A stretch of DNA of 64,000 bases from positions 310,001 through 374,000 of the forward strand of contig NZ_JAMGBE010000003.1 of the NCBI RefSeq assembly GCF_023516575.1, given 5' to 3'. Of the stretch, positions 51,352 to 60,623 are shown in pieces. Both the position numbers and the translations under genes were made by a program. The notes below the pieces were generated by a model. It did no database searches and had not been told where the DNA came from. It was given only the letters and a program-made list of their open reading frames with translations. This DNA is from Sphingomonas hankyongi (GTDB lineage: Bacteria > Pseudomonadota > Alphaproteobacteria > Sphingomonadales > Sphingomonadaceae). Position 1 is the first letter of the stretch; each line of letters begins with the position of its first letter.

Positions 51352-52758
51352 CTAACGCTGTTTACCCCGTTTCGGCTCCGGCTCAATTGGCCCCGCTAGC
51401 ACGGCAAGCATTGTCGTCCACGCCGCAACATTCTGCCGCAAATCCTCCTTGTCGATCTTGTCGAGCGTATCGTCTGGCGTGTGGTGGATGTCGAAATAGT
51501 GCGTCCCGTCCTGGCTGAGGCCGACTGCAGGGACACCGGCAGCGATCAAGGGTCCGATATCGGACCCGTCTGCTTGCTCAAGCGAGCCTGGAACAATGCC
51601 GAGCGGGGCGAGCGCAGCCTGCAAGAGCCGTGCTTCATCCTCTCGCCCCTTGCCCAGCTTGCTGTCGACCTTCCAGATCCGACCGGCACCGAAGTCGCTT
51701 TCGGCCACGGCATGGTGCGGCTGTGCGCCGTATTTCTTTTGATAGTCGAGGCCACCGAACAGGCCGATCTCTTCAGAGCCGAACCAAACCACCCGGATGG
51801 TTCTTAGCGGCCGTCCGGCCGCCTTGATCCGATGCGCCGCGGCGGTGGTAATGGCCAGGCCGGCCGCGTCGTCTATTGCGCCGGTACCGAGATCCCAGCT
51901 GTCCAGGTGCCCGCCGATCAGGACTGGCGGCAGGGAAGGATCACGGCCCGGCACTTCGGCGATGACGTTGCCGGATTGCCCGGGCTGGGTCTGGGAAACG
52001 AGCGTCAGATGCATGGTCACGGGCTCGCGGCCCTGCATCGAAGCATGGCTGAGGATGCGCTGGAGCTGCTCCGCGTCGGGAATGCTGAGAGCGCCGGCGG
52101 GAATTGGCTTCACGCCGGGAGCGAAGGTCTGCACGCCGGCATGCGGATTGCGGTGATAATCCGTGCCGATTGAGCGAATGACGATCGCAAGCGCGCCTTT
52201 GCGGCTGGCCACGCTCGGTCCCTGCCGCCGCGGGCCGCCGAAAAAGCCATAACCCGATCCGTCCTGCGTCCGCTGCATGGCGTGGCTGACAAAAACGATC
52301 TTGCCGCGAACGGCCGAATCGGGCGCTGCTTCCAGCGCCTGCTCGCTTTCGAACCCGACGACTTCGCCAGTGATCCCATCGGCACCGGTCGATGCACTGT
52401 TTCCCAGCGCCGCAATCACGAGCCGTTGCGGGAAGGGAGCGACAATCTCTGCGCTTTCGAAGCCACGGGTCCAGCTCGCGATCGGGAAGGATTCAACGCG
52501 GACATTTGAGAAACCGAGGCTCCGCAGCCTGCCGGCTGCCCATGTGCGCGCGCGAGCTTCCGCCTCGGTGCCCGCGAGACGCTGGCCGACTTCCGTCGTG
52601 AGGTCCTCAGCGATCGTCCAGGCAAGGCGGTCATCTAGTGCCGCCTTCTGCAGATTCGTGATTGCTTCCGGCACTTGCGGAAGGGGGGCCGGAGCCTGTT
52701 GTGCGAGCGTGGAAGTGGAGGCGGCGAGAATGATTGCTGTGAACAGAGAACGCATCAT
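51352..52758 (-). CDS. secreted M28-family zinc metallopeptidase
   Basis: 468 residues starting MMRSLFTAIILAASTSTLAQ, a signal peptide. A PA (protease-associated) domain-like insert occupies the middle (VRGKIVFVSHAMQRTQ). The M28 metal site is complete: GGHLDSWDLG (His, Asp), GAIDDAAGLA, FGSEEIGLFGG (Glu pair), ESDFGAG (Asp) and DIHHTPDDTLD (His). It should cleave N-terminal residues from peptides in the periplasm. The specificity is unknown. Confidence 0.93.
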   Translation of the reverse strand: MMRSLFTAIILAASTSTLAQQAPAPLPQVPEAITNLQKAALDDRLAWTIAEDLTTEVGQRLAGTEAEARARTWAAGRLRSLGFSNVRVESFPIASWTRGFESAEIVAPFPQRLVIAALGNSASTGADGITGEVVGFESEQALEAAPDSAVRGKIVFVSHAMQRTQDGSGYGFFGGPRRQGPSVASRKGALAIVIRSIGTDYHRNPHAGVQTFAPGVKPIPAGALSIPDAEQLQRILSHASMQGREPVTMHLTLVSQTQPGQSGNVIAEVPGRDPSLPPVLIGGHLDSWDLGTGAIDDAAGLAITTAAAHRIKAAGRPLRTIRVVWFGSEEIGLFGGLDYQKKYGAQPHHAVAESDFGAGRIWKVDSKLGKGREDEARLLQAALAPLGIVPGSLEQADGSDIGPLIAAGVPAVGLSQDGTHYFDIHHTPDDTLDKIDKEDLRQNVAAWTTMLAVLAGPIEPEPKRGKQR

Positions 52759-52823
52759 TCGCCGCTACGGAGTGACTCTGCCCAAGTCACGCACTCAATC
52801 GATAAAAACTGCGGAGGCATCCA

Positions 52824-53894
52824 TCAAAGAAGCCGCATCTGGTTGCCTTCCGGCGGCCGAAAGAGGTCCGTTCGAAGCGGGAACTTCACGTTCCGCAGCC
52901 CATATTTCTTGGCGGCGATCTCGAAGCGGGTCCTGATCAGCTCCGCCCAGGGCCCTTGCCCGCGCATCCTGCTGAAGAAGTTCGGGTCATTGTCGCGGCC
53001 GCCTCGCAGGGAGTGGATCGTCGCCATGACCTTCGAGGCGCGGTCAGGATAATGCTCCTCCAGCCACGCACGAAAGAGCGGCGCCACTTCATGCGGAAGC
53101 CGGACCGGGAGATAGAAGCCGCCAGGAGCGCCGGCCTCGACCGCTGCTTGGACGATATGTTCAAGCTCATGGTCGGTGATTTGAGGGACGACTGGAGCGA
53201 TTGCGACATAGCAGGGGACGCCGGCGGCATTGAGGGCCTTGACTGCCGCAAGGCGCTTGCGGGGTTGGGGGGCGCGGGGCTCGAGCGTCCGCGCCACCTT
53301 CGTGTCGAGTGACGTCACCGAAAGCGCGACCGACGCAATTCCGAGCTCCGCCGCGGGCTTCAGAAGGTCGAGGTCGCGCAGGACCCGGTCCGACTTGGTG
53401 GTGATCGTGAATGGATGGCGCGTCTCGAGGAGAAGCTCGATCACCGAACGCGTGATCCGCCAGCGGTCCTCGATCGGCTGGTAAGGATCCGTGTTGGTCC
53501 CCATGGCGATGGGGCGGCATTCGTATCCCGGGCGCGATAATGCCGCGTGCAGCAGCTGGGCTGCATCGGGCTTGACGAACAGCCGCGATTCGAAATCCAC
53601 GCCGGGCGACAGGTCGTGGAAGGCGTGGGTCGGCCGTGCGAAGCAATAGATGCAGCCGTGCTCGCAGCCGCGATAGGCGTTGATCGAGCGGTCGAATCCG
53701 ATATCCGGAGAGCTATTGCGCGTCAGGATCGACTTCGGACGCTCTATCGTCACGGTCGTCCGTCGCTTCGGCACTCCGTCCAGCGCTTCCACTTCGTCGA
53801 GCCAATCGGCCTCGACGAAATGCTCCTTCAGGTTGAAGCGTGTCGGCGTCGGATTGCGCGTCGCGCCACGCCCGGAATTCGACTCGACCGGCAT
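52824..53894 (-). CDS. PA0069-family radical SAM protein
   Basis: 356 residues. The radical SAM cluster motif is CEHGCIYCFARPTHAF (CxxxCxxC). The family's N-terminal SGRGATRNPTPTRF and the SINAYRGCEHG segment are typical of PA0069/SplB-like proteins, which may resemble spore photoproduct lyase or DNA-repair enzymes. The substrate is unknown. It lies 65 nt upstream of the M28 peptidase start, on the same strand. No maturation partner is nearby. Confidence 0.9.
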   Translation of the reverse strand: MPVESNSGRGATRNPTPTRFNLKEHFVEADWLDEVEALDGVPKRRTTVTIERPKSILTRNSSPDIGFDRSINAYRGCEHGCIYCFARPTHAFHDLSPGVDFESRLFVKPDAAQLLHAALSRPGYECRPIAMGTNTDPYQPIEDRWRITRSVIELLLETRHPFTITTKSDRVLRDLDLLKPAAELGIASVALSVTSLDTKVARTLEPRAPQPRKRLAAVKALNAAGVPCYVAIAPVVPQITDHELEHIVQAAVEAGAPGGFYLPVRLPHEVAPLFRAWLEEHYPDRASKVMATIHSLRGGRDNDPNFFSRMRGQGPWAELIRTRFEIAAKKYGLRNVKFPLRTDLFRPPEGNQMRLL

Positions 53895-53937
53895 TGCGCC
53901 AGCCTAGAGCGAATACGAGAACAGAACAAGAACGTTA

Positions 53938-55701
53938 TTAGTGCTGGAGGCGGGTCATGCTCGTCGGAAAACTAGGCCAATGATGCTCGGCCATGGCCTT
54001 GAGCGTGGGCGTGTCCTGCCTGTTGAGACCCTGGTAGACCCACATGTTCCGAAGCACCGACGGAACGTAATAACGGGTTTCCCAATAGGGGATGGATTCG
54101 ATCCAAAGCAGAGGATCGCCCTTGTCGTTGATCGTCGCCCAGCGCGCGACGGGGAGGGGTCCGGCGTTATACGAAGCGATGACCCGTGGAAGCTGGCCTG
54201 CCGTGCCGGGATTGCCGCGCATCATCTCGATGAAGCTCTGGCCATATTCCAGATTGTAGCTGGGATCGGTCAGCACGCTTCGCGAATAAGGGACGCCCCG
54301 GTTGCGCGAGACGAGCTGAGCGGTGACCGGAAGCACTTGCATGAGCCCAACCGCGCCGGCGTGGCTGATCGCGGTTCGCCGGAAGGCCGATTCCTGGACG
54401 ATATGTCCGTAGGCGAGCGCGGGATCCACACGCCAGCCATTGAGCGGATTCCAGCTTGGGTTCGGATAGCGATCCGCGGCATCCGCGACGGCGCCCCACT
54501 GCCCATTGTTCGCCAGCCAAAGCTGCGCCGCGGGCAACTCCAGACGCTTCGCGACCTGTATCAGCGCATGATGCTCGGACGGAGAGCCGATCTTCGCCTG
54601 ATAGCGCAGCATCTCCTCCGCCAAGGGAGTCTCGCCAATCTTTGCTAGCTCGATCGCCCGACGGACGTTGGGGATCTGGTCGATCGACGGATCGCGGTTG
54701 AGGTTCGGATCGGGCGGAAGCTTCGTATCCATGCCCAGAGTCTGACGGGCCAGAAGTCCGTAGAAGCTCTCGTTCGACCCTGCCGCTGCCTTCAGCAGAG
54801 GCGCGACGGAACGCGGTCGGCGGCAAGCCTGCTCGGCGCGCGCGGCCCAGTAATAAGCTCCTGCGCGTAATTCGCGCTGCTGGGCGAGCGATGCGGTCTG
54901 CTGGAAGGCGCGCGAGGCGCTGTTGCAGTCACCCATGCGCCACGAGGCAAGGCCTGACACCCATGCGGCTTGCGACGCCCATTCACCCTGCGCACCCTGG
55001 CGCCAAGTGTCCGCGACCCGCCGGGCATCGAGATCGAGCCCGTTTACGTAGAAGATCCAGGCCACGCGCTGGCCCGCTTCGGCCCGCGCTTCGACCGAAA
55101 GCTGCGGCGCTGCGAGAAGCAGTTGAGCTTCCGCCCCAGCGTGGTCGTTGGCCTTTACATAGGGATCGAGAGCCGCCCGCAGCTCATCTGCCACAGGTTC
55201 GCCCTGTACTGCACGGGCGCGGTAACGGACCGGGGCCGACCCCAGGTTGAAGAGCCTCTTCGTCGCCACGATCGTTGGAGCGGAGAGCGCGCCTCGCTTC
55301 AGCGCCATGGCCGCCAGCTGCGGGCCTTGGGGAAGGTCGGGCGCCTCAGCGAGCAATGACTGGATCGAAGCCAGGTCGACCACGGGAGAGTCCTTCGCGG
55401 TGTACAGCTCGGCTTTTGCTATGGGGGTGAGCGGGCTCGAAGGGAGGGCGTAAATGCCGGCGCGCGCGGATGCCCAATTGCCCGAATAAATTGCATCGAA
55501 AACACCGCGCCAGTCCCTGGGCACCGCAACGACCGGAGCGGCGGGAGGCGGGGGCGCGATCACCGGCACTTCCTGCGGCGCGGCGGGGATCTCACCCGGC
55601 GCCTGCGCTGCCTGATCTTCCGAAAGCGGTGCTAGCGGATCCTGCGCGAACACGGGCGCTGCCCAGATCAATGTTCCGAACGCCAGCAATCCAACTTTCA
55701 A
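53938..55701 (-). CDS. soluble lytic transglycosylase (Slt-type)
   Basis: 587 residues. The signal peptide is MKVGLLAFGTLIWAAPVFAQ. A long alpha-superhelical U-shaped domain is followed by the catalytic SLT domain: VDPALAYGHIVQESAFRRTA (catalytic Glu in QES), ISHAGAVGLMQVLPVTAQ and NLEYGQSFIEMMRGNPGT. It cleaves peptidoglycan to 1,6-anhydro products. The ATG overlaps the upstream glycosylase stop (ATGA). Confidence 0.94.
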   Translation of the reverse strand: MKVGLLAFGTLIWAAPVFAQDPLAPLSEDQAAQAPGEIPAAPQEVPVIAPPPPAAPVVAVPRDWRGVFDAIYSGNWASARAGIYALPSSPLTPIAKAELYTAKDSPVVDLASIQSLLAEAPDLPQGPQLAAMALKRGALSAPTIVATKRLFNLGSAPVRYRARAVQGEPVADELRAALDPYVKANDHAGAEAQLLLAAPQLSVEARAEAGQRVAWIFYVNGLDLDARRVADTWRQGAQGEWASQAAWVSGLASWRMGDCNSASRAFQQTASLAQQRELRAGAYYWAARAEQACRRPRSVAPLLKAAAGSNESFYGLLARQTLGMDTKLPPDPNLNRDPSIDQIPNVRRAIELAKIGETPLAEEMLRYQAKIGSPSEHHALIQVAKRLELPAAQLWLANNGQWGAVADAADRYPNPSWNPLNGWRVDPALAYGHIVQESAFRRTAISHAGAVGLMQVLPVTAQLVSRNRGVPYSRSVLTDPSYNLEYGQSFIEMMRGNPGTAGQLPRVIASYNAGPLPVARWATINDKGDPLLWIESIPYWETRYYVPSVLRNMWVYQGLNRQDTPTLKAMAEHHWPSFPTSMTRLQH

Positions 55702-56414
55702 GATTCATCCTCCATAAGCAGCAACAGGTCCCGCCATGCCAGTGCCTTGTCTAAGGGCCGATTAATGAGATGCCGGGGATGAAACGTCGCGACGGTCCGC
55801 ACGCCCTCGACCTTGTGGACGTGACCACGCGCTTGCACCAGTCGCTTTCCGAGCAGCGCAACACAAGGGCCGTCTCCAAGCAGGAGCAGGCGTTTAGGCT
55901 TGGCCAGGCGCAAGTGACGTCGGGCGATATCCGCGCACTCCGCGCGATCCTTATCGCTCATGCGCGCGCCCGGGCTGTAGAAGCAGGAAAGAGAGGCGCT
56001 GTACGCAGCATCCGCACGTATCCCGATGGCGGCGAGCATTCGAACAGCCAGCTCCCAGGCAACCCCTCCGATGGGCTGGCCGGCGCTGAAATCTTCAAGA
56101 GCCGGAGCGTCGCTGAGCAGCATGACGGCCGCGTCCTCCGGGCCGTGGGGCATGATGCGTTTCGCAGTTGCCGATGCGAGCGGCAGCTGAACGCTCTCGG
56201 ACAACCACTGCCGAAGCTCCACGAGCGTGTCCGCCGTCGGCTCCGAAATGTTCGGCGCCGTCGGTGCAGCCGTTGGCGGAGTTGGACTAACGGGTGCAGG
56301 GCGCATCCAATTGCGTGGCTGTTCCTGGATCGCCACGTCGACGCCAGCTTCCAGCCACCACGAAAGCGCGCTCCGCGCTTCCGCCATACCAATCGTTTCC
56401 AAATCCCCGCCCAC
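55698..56414 (-). CDS. uracil-DNA glycosylase family protein
   Basis: 238 residues from a GTG (GGAGG 8 nt upstream), starting VGGDLETIGMAEARSALSWW. After a Pro-rich N-terminal linker come UDG-superfamily features: MLLSDAPALEDFSAGQPIGG (where many family 4 enzymes have a metal-binding or activating motif), KRLLLLGDGPCVALLG and TVATFHPRHLINRPLDKALA. The usual iron-sulfur cysteines of family 4 are not all present, so activity is uncertain. It is coupled to slt by ATGA. Confidence 0.75.
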   Translation of the reverse strand: MGGDLETIGMAEARSALSWWLEAGVDVAIQEQPRNWMRPAPVSPTPPTAAPTAPNISEPTADTLVELRQWLSESVQLPLASATAKRIMPHGPEDAAVMLLSDAPALEDFSAGQPIGGVAWELAVRMLAAIGIRADAAYSASLSCFYSPGARMSDKDRAECADIARRHLRLAKPKRLLLLGDGPCVALLGKRLVQARGHVHKVEGVRTVATFHPRHLINRPLDKALAWRDLLLLMEDES

Positions 56415-56504
56415 GCCTTAATCCTCCCCGGCATTGACGCCATGGTCAAGGAATTGGCAGGGCGGACGAGTCGAATTGTTCACCCCGCGCGATGAGAGGT
56501 TTGA

Positions 56505-58151
56505 ATGACTGAGCGGGAGTCCATGCAATATGACGTTGTGATCGTCGGGGGCGGGCCCGCAGGGCTCAGCGCCGCGATCCGGCTCAAGCAGCTCGCAAGC
56601 CAGGCGGGCCGCGACCTTTCCGTCTGCATTCTCGAAAAAGGCAGCGAGATCGGCGCGCACATCCTCTCAGGCGCCGTGATCGACCCGAAAGCGATCGACG
56701 AGCTCATCCCCGACTGGAAAGATCGCGGCGCCCCTCTGACCGTGCCAGTCAGCGAGAATCACCATTGGGTGCTCACGGGCAAGGGCAAGTTCGGCATCCC
56801 CGAGATGCTGATGCCCCCCTTCATGCGCAATCGCGGGACGTACACTTTGAGCCTCGGGAACTTCTGCCGCTGGCTTGCCGGGCAAGCGGAGGAGCTGGGC
56901 GTCGAGATCTTCCCCGGATTTCCCGCCGCGGAAATCCTTTACAACGATGACGGGGCCGTGCGGGGCGTAGCCACTGGGGACATGGGCATCGCCCGCGATG
57001 GCAGTCATCGGGGCGACTACCAGCCCGGGATCGAACTGCACGCGCGCTACACCTTCTTCGCGGAAGGGGCGCGGGGACACCTGACCAAGCGACTTACCGA
57101 GCTGTTCAATCTTCGCGAAGAAAGCGGCCCTCAGGTCTTTGGCCTTGGGATCAAGGAATTATGGGACATTCCTGCGGAAAGGCATAAGCCCGGGCGAGTG
57201 ATCCATACGCAGGGCTGGCCGCTCGACGACGCCTGGGGCGGCGGCTTCCTCTATCACCAGGAGAACAACCAGGTCGCGCTCGGCTTCGTGATCGCGCTCG
57301 ACTATTCCAATCCGTACCTCTCGCCGTTCGAAGAGATGCAGCGGTGGAAAACGCATCCCGCCATCCGTGCCGAAATCGAAGGCGGCCGGCGCGTCTCTTA
57401 CGGAGCGCGCGCGATCAACGAGGGCGGATACCAGGCCATTCCCAGGCTAGTTTTCCCCGGCGGCGCGCTGATCGGCTGCTCGGCCGGCTTCGTGAACGTG
57501 CCCAGGATCAAGGGCACGCACACCGCGATGAAATCGGCCATGCTCGCTGCCGAAGCCGCGTTTGAGGCTATCGCGGCCGACCGCAGCGCCGACACGCTCG
57601 ATGCCTATGAGTCCGAGCTTCACAGGAGCTGGATCGTCAAGGAATTGCGGATGGTGCGGAATGCGCAGCCCGCAGTTTCCCATTGGGGCGGGCTCATCGG
57701 CACCCTCTATGCCGGCCTCGACATGTGGCTGAACACGCTCCGCATCGGGGTGCCGTGGACGCTGAAGCACAAACCCGACAATGCGACCCTTCGGAAGAAG
57801 GAGAATGCGACGCCGATTTCCTATCCCAAGGCGGATGGCGTGCTGACCTTCGACCGGCTGTCTTCCGTATTCGTCTCGAACACCAACCATGAAGAAGATC
57901 AGCCGGTTCACCTGACGCTCAAGGATGCGGACATACCCACGGCGATAAATTTGCCGGTCTACGCGGGGCCCGAGCAGCGCTATTGTCCGGCAGGTGTTTA
58001 TGAGTTTGTCGAGGATGGCGGTGAGCCGAGACTGCAAATCAACGCCCAGAATTGCGTTCACTGCAAGACGTGCGACATCAAGGACCCGACCCAGAACATC
58101 AACTGGGTCACTCCCGAGGGTGGCGGAGGACCGAATTATCCGAACATGTAA
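56505..58151 (+). CDS. electron transfer flavoprotein-ubiquinone oxidoreductase
   Basis: 548 residues. It passes electrons from ETF to quinone in fatty and amino acid oxidation. The FAD-binding motif is YDVVIVGGGPAGLSAAIRLK. The C-terminal 4Fe-4S site is QINAQNCVHCKTCDIKDPTQ, with another Cys in AGPEQRYCPAGVYEFVED. ATG at 56505 or 56523 is possible; both have weak Shine-Dalgarno sequences. The TPR gene starts inside its last codons in another frame. Confidence 0.95.
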   Translation: MTERESMQYDVVIVGGGPAGLSAAIRLKQLASQAGRDLSVCILEKGSEIGAHILSGAVIDPKAIDELIPDWKDRGAPLTVPVSENHHWVLTGKGKFGIPEMLMPPFMRNRGTYTLSLGNFCRWLAGQAEELGVEIFPGFPAAEILYNDDGAVRGVATGDMGIARDGSHRGDYQPGIELHARYTFFAEGARGHLTKRLTELFNLREESGPQVFGLGIKELWDIPAERHKPGRVIHTQGWPLDDAWGGGFLYHQENNQVALGFVIALDYSNPYLSPFEEMQRWKTHPAIRAEIEGGRRVSYGARAINEGGYQAIPRLVFPGGALIGCSAGFVNVPRIKGTHTAMKSAMLAAEAAFEAIAADRSADTLDAYESELHRSWIVKELRMVRNAQPAVSHWGGLIGTLYAGLDMWLNTLRIGVPWTLKHKPDNATLRKKENATPISYPKADGVLTFDRLSSVFVSNTNHEEDQPVHLTLKDADIPTAINLPVYAGPEQRYCPAGVYEFVEDGGEPRLQINAQNCVHCKTCDIKDPTQNINWVTPEGGGGPNYPNM

Positions 58152-59805
58152 ATTGCTGGCGGGGGTGGCGCTCGGTGTCGCCATGATCGAGCCGGCGAGC
58201 GCTTCCGTCCGAGTCAACCGCATCGACAATCCGGCTCTGATCTATGTGCAGGCCCGCGCCGCCTCGATGATCGGCGATCACGAGCAATCGGCGGAGCTGC
58301 TGGGCGCCCTTGCCCAATCCCAGCCAAACGATGCGGATTTGGCGCGGAAAGCTATCACCGAGGCCATAGGCTCGGGCCAGATGGACCTTGCGCTCAGGCT
58401 GATCCGGTCCGTTCCTCCACAGACGCTCAGCAGCGAGGCGCGATTGCTGGCCGCGGCGGATGAAGTTCGCCGGCGCCGGGCCGACCGCGCCCTGCCGTGG
58501 CTGGCGGTCAAGGGCGATACTGGAGACCTGATGTTCCTCGATCCGCTGCTGCGGGCGTGGTCGGCGGCAGACCGGAACGACCTGAACGGGGCGCTCAACA
58601 CGATCGACCAGGTCAATGCCAATAGCCTGCTTGGACCGCTTCGCGCGGAGCAGCGAGCGTTCCTCCTGCTGAAGTTCCGGTGCACAGCGGAGGCCGAGCC
58701 TTTCGCCCGCCGAGCGATCGGCAATGCAGGCGCGCGCGAAACGCCGCTTCGGCTCGCGCTGGCGGATGCTTTCCGTGCCGCGGGCGATATTGCTCGGGCC
58801 CAGATCATGCTCGAAGGCCTGGGCGCGGATGAACCGGCAATGCGGCAGAAGCTGCTTGCCAATAAGCTCAATGGGGAGCGGGTCGAAGATAGCGCTGAGG
58901 CGTTCAGCTGGGCCCTGACGTCATTTGCAGGCGACATTGCACGATCTCAACGAGCCGTACCTCCGGTTGGGCTCGTCCAGGTCGCCCGTTATGCCGACCC
59001 CAGGAACAGCAGCGCGATCCTTCTCCTCGCGATCCTGCTCGATGGCCGGGAGCAGGAAGACGAAGCATTGGCTTTGCTCCGCAGCATTCCGCAGGACGAT
59101 GCGTTGATCAGCCAGGCCCGCGACGTGCAGGTCCGGCTGCTGACTGAAAGCAAGCGCTTCGACGAAGCTTTCGCACTTGCGTCTTCGATGGCTTCCGATC
59201 GCAACGCGGGTATCGGCGATTTCACCCGCCTGGGCGACGTCTACCAAGCCATGGGACGGAACACCGACGCTGCCAACGCTTATGGCCGGGCGGTCTCTCT
59301 CGCCAAAAACCAGGGTCTCAAGAACGAGCTTTGGACCCTCATGCTGCTGCGGGCGAGCGCGCTGGAAGAAGCCAACCGCTGGCCCGAGGCACGGGGCGAC
59401 CTGGAGCAGGCCCTGGCGATGGCGCCGGATCAGCCGCTTCTCCTGAATTTCCTGGGTTATGGGAAACTCGAACGAGGTGAGGACCTCGACGCCGCCGAAG
59501 CGATGATCCGCAAGGCGAGCGAACTGTCGCCGGACGACGCATCGATCGCGGATTCCCTTGGTTGGGCTCAATACAAGCGCGGCAAGCTCGAAGAGGCCGT
59601 GGCCACGCTGCAAGGCGCTGCCGAGAAGGACCCCGACCAGGCCGAGATCCAGGAGCATCTCGGGGATGCCCTCTTCAAGTCGGGACGCCGCTTCGAAGCT
59701 CGCTTCGCCTGGAACGCGGCGCTTGGAATTGCGGAAGACGACGTCGCGGCGCGTGTGAAGGCCAAGCTCCAATCGGGGCTTACGGCCGCGAACGCAGCTC
59801 CTTGA
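58120..59805 (+). CDS. exported tetratricopeptide repeat protein
   Basis: About 561 residues. An N-terminal segment TCKLLAGVALGVAMIEPASA looks like a signal peptide. TPR-type helical pairs fill the rest, for example GDHEQSAELLGALAQSQPND, LGDVYQAMGRNTDAANAYGR and SLGWAQYKRGKLEEAVATLQ. The start is uncertain: GTG at 58120 overlaps the ETF-QO gene by 32 nt, and TTG at 58153 is another option. No in-frame ATG precedes the signal peptide closely. It is coupled to ispE by TTGA. Confidence 0.82.
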   Translation: MAEDRIIRTCKLLAGVALGVAMIEPASASVRVNRIDNPALIYVQARAASMIGDHEQSAELLGALAQSQPNDADLARKAITEAIGSGQMDLALRLIRSVPPQTLSSEARLLAAADEVRRRRADRALPWLAVKGDTGDLMFLDPLLRAWSAADRNDLNGALNTIDQVNANSLLGPLRAEQRAFLLLKFRCTAEAEPFARRAIGNAGARETPLRLALADAFRAAGDIARAQIMLEGLGADEPAMRQKLLANKLNGERVEDSAEAFSWALTSFAGDIARSQRAVPPVGLVQVARYADPRNSSAILLLAILLDGREQEDEALALLRSIPQDDALISQARDVQVRLLTESKRFDEAFALASSMASDRNAGIGDFTRLGDVYQAMGRNTDAANAYGRAVSLAKNQGLKNELWTLMLLRASALEEANRWPEARGDLEQALAMAPDQPLLLNFLGYGKLERGEDLDAAEAMIRKASELSPDDASIADSLGWAQYKRGKLEEAVATLQGAAEKDPDQAEIQEHLGDALFKSGRRFEARFAWNAALGIAEDDVAARVKAKLQSGLTAANAAP

Positions 59806-60614
59806 GCGTCGCCAGGGAAATCGCGGCTGCCAAGATCAACCTGGCGCTGCATGTCCGCGGCAAGCTCCCGGATGGACGGCACGCCATCGAGACCATTTTT
59901 GCTTTCTGCATCGACGGTGATCGGCTGAGTGCCGAGCCGGCCGCGGAGCTGACGCTCGGAAGCAGCGGCTTATTTTCTCCCGAGCTGCCTCACAGCGAAG
60001 ACAATCTCGTCCTCAAAGCCGCCCGCGCGTTGCAAGAAGCGGCAGGCGCCAATTCAGGCGCTGCGATCCTCCTCGAGAAGCGGCTGCCGGTCGCGTCGGG
60101 CATCGGAGGCGGCTCGGCGGATGCCGCCGCGGCGCTACGCCTGCTGACTTCCTTGTGGAACATCGATCCGGCGCATGCCGAACGGGTCGCGCCAGCGTTG
60201 GGCAGCGATGTGCCCGCGTGCCTCCTAAGCCTCTCTGCGCGCGGAGAGGGAGCGGGGGACCGCCTCCAGCAGATTGCATTGCCAGAGGTGTCGGGAATGC
60301 CCGTGCTGCTGGTGAATCCGCGCGTCCAGCTTTCGACCGCGGAAGTCTTCGCGCGCTGGGACGGCATCGATCATGGGCCGCTCGGGGAGGACTGGCGGCA
60401 TGGCCGAAACGACCTCCAGCCCGCTGCGGTACAGCTTGCACCGCAGATAGAGACCGTCCTTGCGTGGCTTTCTGCGCAGATCGGAGCGACCCTGGTAAGG
60501 ATGTCCGGTTCGGGCGCAACCTGTTTCGCTTTGTTCGACAGCGAGGTGCCGCGTGACCGGGCGGCCGAGGCGGTGCCACGCGAATGGTGGCATCTGGCGA
60601 CCAGCCTCCGCTAA
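59802..60614 (+). CDS. ispE: 4-diphosphocytidyl-2-C-methyl-D-erythritol kinase
   Basis: 270 residues from a TTG overlapping the upstream stop (TTGA, 59802-59805). IspE phosphorylates CDP-ME in the MEP isoprenoid pathway. GHMP-kinase motifs are AAAKINLALHVRGKLPDGRH, LPVASGIGGGSADAAAALR (ATP loop) and ATLVRMSGSGATCFALFDS. Its length is slightly short for the family. It is 9 nt upstream of the NAD(P)H-hydrate repair gene. Confidence 0.93.
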   Translation: MSVAREIAAAKINLALHVRGKLPDGRHAIETIFAFCIDGDRLSAEPAAELTLGSSGLFSPELPHSEDNLVLKAARALQEAAGANSGAAILLEKRLPVASGIGGGSADAAAALRLLTSLWNIDPAHAERVAPALGSDVPACLLSLSARGEGAGDRLQQIALPEVSGMPVLLVNPRVQLSTAEVFARWDGIDHGPLGEDWRHGRNDLQPAAVQLAPQIETVLAWLSAQIGATLVRMSGSGATCFALFDSEVPRDRAAEAVPREWWHLATSLR

Positions 60615-60623
60615 AGGCGGCGC